Assembly (NCBI GenBank): GCA_030765055.1
Contig: CM060953.1
Span: 15,922,244 to 15,986,243, forward strand
Length of the DNA stretch: 64,000 nt
Source of the DNA: Mantis religiosa
Taxonomy: Eukaryota; Arthropoda; Insecta; Mantodea; Mantidae
Direction: 5' to 3'
Positions within the stretch are counted from its first letter, which is position 1, and the number at the start of each line of letters is the position of its first letter. The notes below the pieces were generated by a model. The model was not told the DNA's origin. It did not search any database and saw nothing but the letters and a program-made list of their open reading frames with translations. The translations under genes and the position numbers were made by a program. Shown here one piece after another: positions 57,001-64,000 of the stretch.

Positions 57001-60000
57001 CCTATCTGACGATGAATGAAATAATGTTGAAATGAGTACAGGGTACATAGAGCTTAGAGTTATCAGACAATCATCTTTCAGGATAAGAGAAAACCTCCAA
57101 CGTTAAGTCATATCGGACAGTGAATGAAATGATGTTCAAATGAGTACAGGGTACATAGAGCTTGGAGTTACCAGACTTTCATCTTTCAGGATAAGAGAAA
57201 ACCTCCAACGTTAAGTCATATCGGACGATGAGTGAAATGATGTTCAAATGAGTACAGGGTACATAGAGCTTAGAGTTACCAGACATTCATCTTTCAGCAT
57301 AAGAGAAAACCTCCAACGTTAAGTCATATCGGACGATGAATGAAATGATGTTCAAATAAGTACAGGGTCCATAGAGCTTAGAGTTACCAGACATTCATCA
57401 TTCAGGATAAGAGAAAACCTCCAACGTTAAGTCATATCGGACGATGAATGATATGAATTTCAAACGAGTACAGGGTACATAGAGCTTAGGGTTACCAGAC
57501 ATTCATCTTTTAGGATAAGAGAAAACCTCCAACGTTAAGTCATATCAGACGATGAATAAATGATGTTCAAATAAGTACAGGGTACAGAGAGCTTAGAGTT
57601 ATCAGACATTCATCTTTCAGGATAAGAGAAAACCTCCAACGTTAAGTCATATCGGACGATGAATGAAATGATGTTCAAATGAGTACAGGGTACATAGAGC
57701 TTAGAGTTACCAGACATCATCTTTCAGAATAAGAGAAAACCTCCAACGTTAAGTCATATCGGACGATGATTGATATGAATTTCAAACGAGTACAGGGTAC
57801 ATAGAGCTTAGAGTTACCAGACATTCATCTTTTAGGATAAGAGAAAACCTCCAACGTTAAGTCATATCGCACGGTGAATGAAATGATGTTCAAATGAGTA
57901 CAGGGTACATAGAGCTTAGAGTTACCAGACATTCATCTTTCAGGAAAAGAGAAAACCTCCAACGTTAAGTCATATCGGACGATGAATGAAATGATGTTCA
58001 AATGAGTACAGGGTACATAGAGCTTAGAGTTACCAGACATTCATCTTTCAGGAAAATAGAAAACCTCCAACGTTAAGTCATATCGGACGATCAATGAAAT
58101 GATGTTCAAATGAGTACAGGGTACACAGATCTTAGAGTTACCAGACATTCATCTTTCAGGATACGAGAAAACCTCCAACGTTAAGTCATATCGGACGATG
58201 AATGAAATGATGTTCAAATGAGTACAGGGTACATAGAGCTTAGCTACCAGACATTCATCTTTCAGGATAAGAGAAAACCTCCAACGTTAAGTCATATCGG
58301 ACGATGAATGATATGAATTTCAAACGAGTACAGGGTACATAGAGCTTAGGGTTACCAGACATTCATCTTTCAGGATAAGAGAAAACCTCCAACGTTAAGT
58401 CATATCGGACAATGAATGAAATGATGTTCAAATGAGTACAGGGTGCATAGAGCTTAGAGTTACTAGACATTCATCTTTCAGGATAAGAGAAACCCTTCAA
58501 AGTTAAGTCATATCTGACGATGAATGAAATAATGTTGAAATGAGTACAGGGTACATAGAGCTTAGAGTTATCAGACATTCATCCTTCAGGATAAGAGAAA
58601 ACCTCCAACGTTAAGTCATATCGGACAATGAATGAAATGATGTTCAAATGAGTACAGGGTACATAGAGCTTAGAGTTACCAGACATTCGTCTTTCAGGAT
58701 AAGAGAAAACCTCCAACGTTAAGTCATATCTGACGATGAATGAAATAATGTTGAAATGAGTACAGGGTACATAGAGCTTAGAGTTATCAGACATTCATCT
58801 TTCAGGATAAGAGAAAACCTCCAACGTTAAGTCATATCGGACAATGAATGAAATGATGTTCAAATGAGTACAGGGTACATAGAGCTTGGAGTTACCAGAC
58901 TTTCATCTTTCAGGATAAGAGAAAACCTCCAACGTTAAGTCATATCGGACGATGAGTGAAATGATGTTCAAATGAGTACAGGGTACATAGAGCTTAGAGT
59001 TACCAGACATTCATCTTTCGGCATAAGAGAAAACCTCCAACGTTAAGTCATATCGGACGATGAATGAAATGATGTTCAAATAAGTACAGGGTCCATAGAG
59101 CTTAGAGTTACCAGACATTCATCATTCAGGATAAGAGAAAACCTCCAACGTTAAGTCATATCGGACGATGAATGATATGAATTTCAAACGAGTAAAGGGT
59201 ACATAGAGCTTAGGGTTACCAGACATTCATCTTTCAGGATAAGAGAAAACCTCCAACGTTAAGTCATATCAGACGATGAATAAATGATGTTCAAATAAGT
59301 ACAGGGTACATAGAGCTTAGAGTTATCAGACATTCATCTTTCAGGATAAGAGAAAACCTCCAACGTTAAGTCATATCGGACGATGAATGAAATGATGTTC
59401 AAATGAGTACAGGGTACATAGAGCTTAGAGTTACCAGACATCATCTTTCAGAATAAGAGAAAACCTCCAACGTTAAGTCATATCGGACGATGATTGATAT
59501 GAATTTCAAACGAGTACAGGGTACATAGAGCTTAGAGTTACCAGACATTCATCTTTCAGGATAAGAGAAAACCTCCAACGTTAAGTCATATCGCACGGTG
59601 AATGAAATGATGTTCAAATGAGTACAGGGTACATAGAGCTTAGAGTTACCAGACATTCATCTTTCAGGATAAGAGAAAACCTCCAACGTTAAGTCATATC
59701 GGACGATGAATGAAATGATGTACAAATGAGTACAGGGTACATAGAGCTTAGGGTTACCAGACATTCATCTTTCAGGATAAGAGAAAACCTCCAACGTTAA
59801 GTCATAACGGACGATGAATGAAATGATGTACAAATGAGTACATGGTACATAGAGCTTAGGGTTACCAGACATTCATCTTTCAGGATAAGAGAAAACCTCC
59901 AACGTTAAGTCATATCGCACGATGAATGAAATGATGTACAAATGAGTACAGGGTACATAGAGCTTAGGGTTACCAGACATTCATCTTTCAGGATAAGAGA

Positions 60001-60168
60001 AAACATCCAACGTTAAGTCATATCGGACGATGAATGAAATGATGTACAAATGAGTACAGGGTACACAGATCTTAGAGTTACCAGACATTCATCTTTCAGG
60101 ATAAGAGAAAACCTCCAACGTCAAGTCATATCGGACGATGAATGAAATGTTCAAATGATGTTTACAGG
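54086..60168 (-). repeat. 108-bp satellite, array 5 (about 56 copies)
   Basis: The largest block of the 108-bp satellite, inverse orientation. Unit variants return in the same order: CACGGTGAATG at about 55819, 57869 and 59592; the shortened GACGATGAATAAATGATG at about 55499, 57549 and 59273. So blocks of about 2.05 kb (19 units) and 1.72 kb (16 units) were duplicated. The frames reported here (for example 54913-55128) are two-unit peptide readings of the satellite. Confidence 0.97.
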
Positions 60169-60408
60169 GGAAGGAGTGTGTACCAAGAGCTGCCTACACC
60201 TGATTTAAATCAAAGATATAGAAGGGAAAATACAGCACTGAAAGCTGCACTAATTAACAACACTTTTAGGTAATCAATATTTATTTTTAATTTACATAAC
60301 CTTACTTTTCACTGCTTTAAATTTAATTTTTTCTGTTATACTTCTACTTGCAATTGTAAAACTTTCATTCTTAGTCCATGTTCTTTGTTAGCAAATGCCA
60401 TGTTTTGT

Positions 60409-61010
60409 TCATGTTCTTTCTACAAAAACTCCAGCCTCGCTTATAAAATTGTACCCTAACGTCTTCCTTCTTTTCTTAACAGCATGTGAAGACCGGGGTG
60501 TAGTTGAAGCTGAAGGACCTGGTTCAATCAGCTGCACCATTTCCGAGGAATTCTCGAACCTGCAGACGTCCACGACCTCCAGTTGGATATCATTGAAGTC
60601 CACTTGTGGTGAACACATGGCATCCACAGTCACTTCTGCAACTTCCTCGGTGTAGAAACCCACGTCGTCATCGAAGTCGCAGCTAATGGGATGAAACTGC
60701 GGCTTCAGTGCTGCAATTAGCTCGTGCGCAGTTTCGTCTAAGGAAGATGGCACAAACATACCTCCTCCCGTTTTATGTATCTGAACTTAATCATCAGCGT
60801 TAATTTTTTGTGCACTTTTTAATATTTTCTTAACATAGTTTCAAATCTTTCTGGTCAACATAACTTCTGGAATTAAATTCTGCTGTTATTTCCTTCCACG
60901 CCTGTTCCTTTTTCTTTGTCGTATTGCTGTCCGTTTTTCTATTTTCTATTACATCTTTATTTTGGAGGACAATGTCCACCAATATAGTTTTTTCCTAAAT
61001 TTAAAATTAG
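60409..61010 (-). pseudogene. Myb/SANT-like DNA-binding protein pseudogene
   Basis: The minus strand from about 61000 reads EKTILVDIVLQNKDVIENRK, TDSNTTKKKEQAWKEITAEF, NS, YVDQKDLK. This is a nearly complete Myb/SANT-like domain (LV..V...KDVIENKKTD......K..AW..I..EFN......D...L). After a frameshift and one stop at about 60790 it continues as HKTGGGMFVPSSLDETAHEL and an acidic tail from ATG 60759: FDDDVGFYTEEVAEVTVDAM and NDIQLEVVDVCRFEN, ending VERT at 60409. The layout DNA-binding domain, TGGG linker, acidic C-terminus is seen in insect zeste-like and Harbinger-associated proteins. The ORF beginning at 60759 is thus only the second half. Retrocopy, transposon partner or old host gene are all possible. 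Confidence 0.65.
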
Positions 61011-62389
61011 CTGAATGCATCTTCTTTGCTTGAACTTCAATTTTTTGTTTATGTTTTCCAACTCACAGTGTTATAAACAGACCAAAATGAAAAATATGTA
61101 CATTAGACATATAACAGAGTCAAAATAAGCGAAATGATTAACTTTTGATAAAAACTGTTTCAACATGGAGTAAATTATTATACTGCTTAAATAAAAAGAA
61201 AACTACATATTTATAGGACTAATAAGCATAAAGTGAAAGATTTATTTATATTTTATTATGTCTAGATTGGCTACTCTGCGCACTTGAGTAATACAGAGTC
61301 GAATAATTTCGATAATTCTCGAATCCTTTCGATACAACACGAAAGTTGCAACATTTTTGGCGATGTTGCCGTATCCGTTTGTGTGATCTCTCCTGATCTA
61401 AGATCAGCATTTTACAACCCACGCGAGTTCGTAAACTTACTTAAATTTTGATCTTCGATTATAAATGAACTACAGTTAGCGATTTTTATGTAACCGGGCC
61501 TTAGTGACTTTTTCGAGCGTATTTGGGCTGGAGCCTCCTGTCACTTGACCCCATCTTGCAGGAGTCTTAGAGCACAAAATGTCCCATGGCATTTCCCGGA
61601 GATATACATATTCACAAAAATACATGACCCGTGTGGCACTTTTAAAAGCCTCTGGTTAGATTTCCTTTCGTTGCTATCCAAGAAGAGGGCAAGCAGAAGA
61701 TCTGAATTATTTTCCTCGGATGGGATTAGTCTCCTTGGTTGGAATCAAATCCTCGCTCGATTTCAGCGTACTCCGGTCATTATATATCATAAAATATACT
61801 TCTCAAAAGATTACGATACTTGAATTGGCAACGCTGCTTAGGATCTGTTGCATAAAATGATATTCGGAGGGTGAAAAATGAAAGACGGCAAGGGAAGGAA
61901 GCGGAATTGAGGACGAAGGAAAGGAAATCTGCATATCCCGGGGCCGAAGCTCGGAACTAGGCAATCAATCAGATGACTGGGGAGAAGAACGCTAGATTAT
62001 GTTAAGGGTTGCAGTGATAGGGGAGGTAGTAATGTGAATTTTTAGTGTAAGGAACAGCTACTAGGGGCCACTGCATCACATTAAAAATCCTTCGTGGATG
62101 AGGAAGGGTTTGCCGTAGATGCATGCAGATTTAAGAATAAAAATTTCTTCTTCATCATATTTTCTCTTCTTCATCATCGCCTTCTTCCTTTGCCTCTTCT
62201 TCGCTCCACGTTTCAGGCAACAGTCTGTTCTTTTATCATAGTACACATTTCCATTTGTTCTCCAACTTGTCTAATTTCCGTTTACCTTTAGGTTTACAAT
62301 ATAATATCACCTATGGAATGATTACAAACTTTCTTTATACGTGTAAGCCAGTTTTATATACAAATATAACAATTTGTAACTTAAAAGTT
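61011..62389. other. unassigned sequence
   Basis: The plus frames at 61545-61823 and 62094-62291 have no recognisable domain; the latter is CTT-rich. No tandem structure was recognised. Confidence 0.4.
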
Positions 62390-63571
62390 CAGTTATCCTC
62401 CTATTATTATCTGTTAGCTTAATATGGAAAAACAAACACGCCGTAGTAGTTTCATTGTTTGTACTCCTGGTTCTCGCCTGTGAGAACCACGTAAGTTCAG
62501 ACATGTTCAGTATCGCCTACCGCTGCAATGGAGGTAACACGCGAGGAACAATATGCGACTTTGAAATTCTGCTTTCGTCTCAACAAATATTCAGTTGAGG
62601 CCTATACAATGTTACAGGAGGCCTATGGAAAGTCTGTTCTTCCCTACAGCACAGCTCGAAGGTGGTTTAAAATATTTAAAGAAGGGATACAATCAATTTC
62701 AAAGGAAGGTGGCCCCGGTCCCCCAGTTACTGTTCTTACGGAAGAAAACATCAACACTGCTGCTGCCATTGTGAGAGAGGATCGACGAATTACCTTAAGA
62801 TCACTTTCTGAAATACTGAACATTTCATTGGGGGCCATCCACACGTTGGTGACAGAAACATTACACATGAGACGTGTTTGTGCGCAATGGGTTCCAAGAC
62901 TGTTGATTCCCGAACAAAAGGACATTCGCATGCAGGTCTGCATGCAGTTAAAGTTGATGTTAGAGGAAGATCCGGAGTTTATTTCAAACGTAATCACTGC
63001 TGATGTAACTTGGCTGCATCATTTTGATCCTGAGAGCAAGCAGCAAAGCTCAGTGAGGAAATCTCCTTCATCACCAACCCCCAAAAAGGCAAAAGTGGTT
63101 GCCTCTGCTGGGAAAGTTATGGTCATCTCATTCTTTGATATTCATGGAATGGTTTATCACCATGTTGTGCCTGCACACACATCAGTAACCTTGGCAATAC
63201 TACAGGGATGTCCTGAAAACATTGCAAGTCCATATCAGAATCAAAAGACCACATTTCCGTGTAGCAGGCTGGATGCGGCACCATGATAATGCGCGGCAGC
63301 ATATTGCCAATGTTGTTGCTGAATATCTTGTAAAAATCAACGTGAAGTGCATCCCTCACCCTTCCTATAGTCCGGATTTAGCCCCATGTGACTTTTTTCT
63401 ATTCCCTAACTTGAAGAAACGCCGTTGTGGAAGACATTGTCCATCATCGGAAGCAGTGGTGAAGGCTACGGAGGTGATTTTGAAGGATTTCTCAAAAATG
63501 GTTTCCAGCATGTCTTTGAAGACTGGCAGAAACGCTGGGACTAGTGCATCGCATTCAGGGGGACTATGATC
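62390..63571 (+). pseudogene. mariner family 3, copy 3 (most complete)
   Basis: ATG 62528 opens 252 codons: MEVTREEQYATLKFCFRLNK, LQEAYGKSVLPYSTARRWFK, ILNISLGAIHTLVTETLHM, VITADVTWLHHFDPESKQQS, AGKVMVISFFDIHGMVYHHV. A single-base shift at about 63205 moves to a second frame with RHHDNARQHIANVVAEYLVK and SPDLAPCDFFLFPNLKK. All three catalytic Asp are present, 34 residues apart for the second pair (DD34D). The 3' end is lost after about 63571, where Penelope sequence begins. It supplies the middle that copies 1 and 2 lack. Confidence 0.9.
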
Positions 63572-64000
63572 TGCTACGGTCGATTTATCAGTCTGTTTAT
63601 AGTTAATGTTACGAAAATGTTCTTATGTTCTGGTTTCTAAATTACCTTTTGTCTTTCCAATATAAATTTTATCACAATCGAAACAATTAAACTGACAAAT
63701 ACCAGATTTTTTATTATTAGGAGTTTTATCTGTTTTAGAGAAATGCAATATATTTCAATATTATATTTATTTTGAGGAACTAAAATTATACCAAACACTT
63801 AAAAAAAATTGAAAACATTTTTTTACTCAAAGATGGTGGTAAATTGTTTAAAATTTTAAGTCTTTTATTTTTCTAAGAGTAGACATATCATTAACAGTTT
63901 TTTGAGGTATGAGTTATTCAATTTTTTTATTTAAGTCTTTATTAAACCCATTAATTAAAGCAGTATTAGTAATATATTTATATTCTTTATTAAATTCATT
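63572..64000 (-). pseudogene. Penelope-like element fragment, runs off window
   Basis: On the minus strand, about 63725-63580 reads KTDKTPNNKKSGICQFNCFD, CDKIYIGKTKGNLETRT, then EHFRNINYKQTDKS. This is a GIY-YIG endonuclease (here GIC...YIG, so the first Tyr is replaced by Cys) related to that at 35640-36105. Upstream, 64000-63780, gives NEFNKEYKYITNTALINGFN and NDMSTLRKIKDLK, the RT-endonuclease linker, with several stops. The element continues beyond 64000. Its junction truncates mariner copy 3. Confidence 0.75.

Overview
The window looks like eukaryotic, insect-type, repeat-rich intergenic DNA with no host gene I can recognise. I suspect a cockroach (Blattodea, Periplaneta-like). The reasons are the mix of DD34D mariners, Penelope-like elements, tRNA-derived SINEs, Gypsy-type solo LTRs and DUF7869-type transposons. 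In addition, one SINE tail reads MSPGS...RENPG, a phrase I associate with predicted proteins of Periplaneta americana. The species call is inference. There are no operons, CRISPR arrays, rRNAs or functional-looking tRNAs. Almost every open reading frame is a decayed transposon ORF or a translation of a tandem repeat.

Layout. 1-11.2 kb: an AAGG microsatellite, a solo LTR with an ATAT target duplication, a 143-bp array, the first of five 108-bp satellite arrays, a 150/162-bp array, a second solo LTR and two hAT fragments. 11.2-19.2 kb: a DDE (IS630/Tc1-like) transposon split by a 6.9-kb insert made of a LINE RT scrap plus about 83 copies of an 80-bp satellite, flanked by a 14-bp target duplication. 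20.1-26.2 kb: two decayed mariners, one with an 85-bp array grown from its C-terminal coding sequence and one with a 105-bp in-frame array grown from its HTH coding sequence. 26.5-33.3 kb: a LINE 3' end, a deleted mariner, two 108-bp arrays, a SINE foldback and a truncated LTR.

34.6-43.3 kb: nested insertions. A mariner end is split by a Tc1-like element, whose edge is split by a Penelope-like element. Next to it a second copy of the DDE transposon (minus strand) is split by a solo LTR, itself split by a TIR element carrying an intact 185-codon ORF. Then comes an inverted copy of the 27.5-30.2 kb block. 45.3-53.2 kb: a Myb/SANT fragment with a 182-bp array, a hAT-like element containing a TTAA-type element, a nearly intact mariner with two stops, and another mariner carrying a SINE. 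54.1-60.2 kb: the largest 108-bp array, with higher-order structure. 60.4-64 kb: a Myb/SANT pseudogene, the most complete copy of the third mariner family, and a Penelope-like fragment running off the edge.

The main theme is that several tandem arrays here can be traced to a transposon or SINE segment (mariner C-terminus, mariner HTH, Myb/SANT ORF tail, SINE 3' tail). The nesting gives a relative order of insertion. The best candidate for something undescribed is the 1.4-kb TIR element at 37451-38849 with its intact DUF7869-like ORF.
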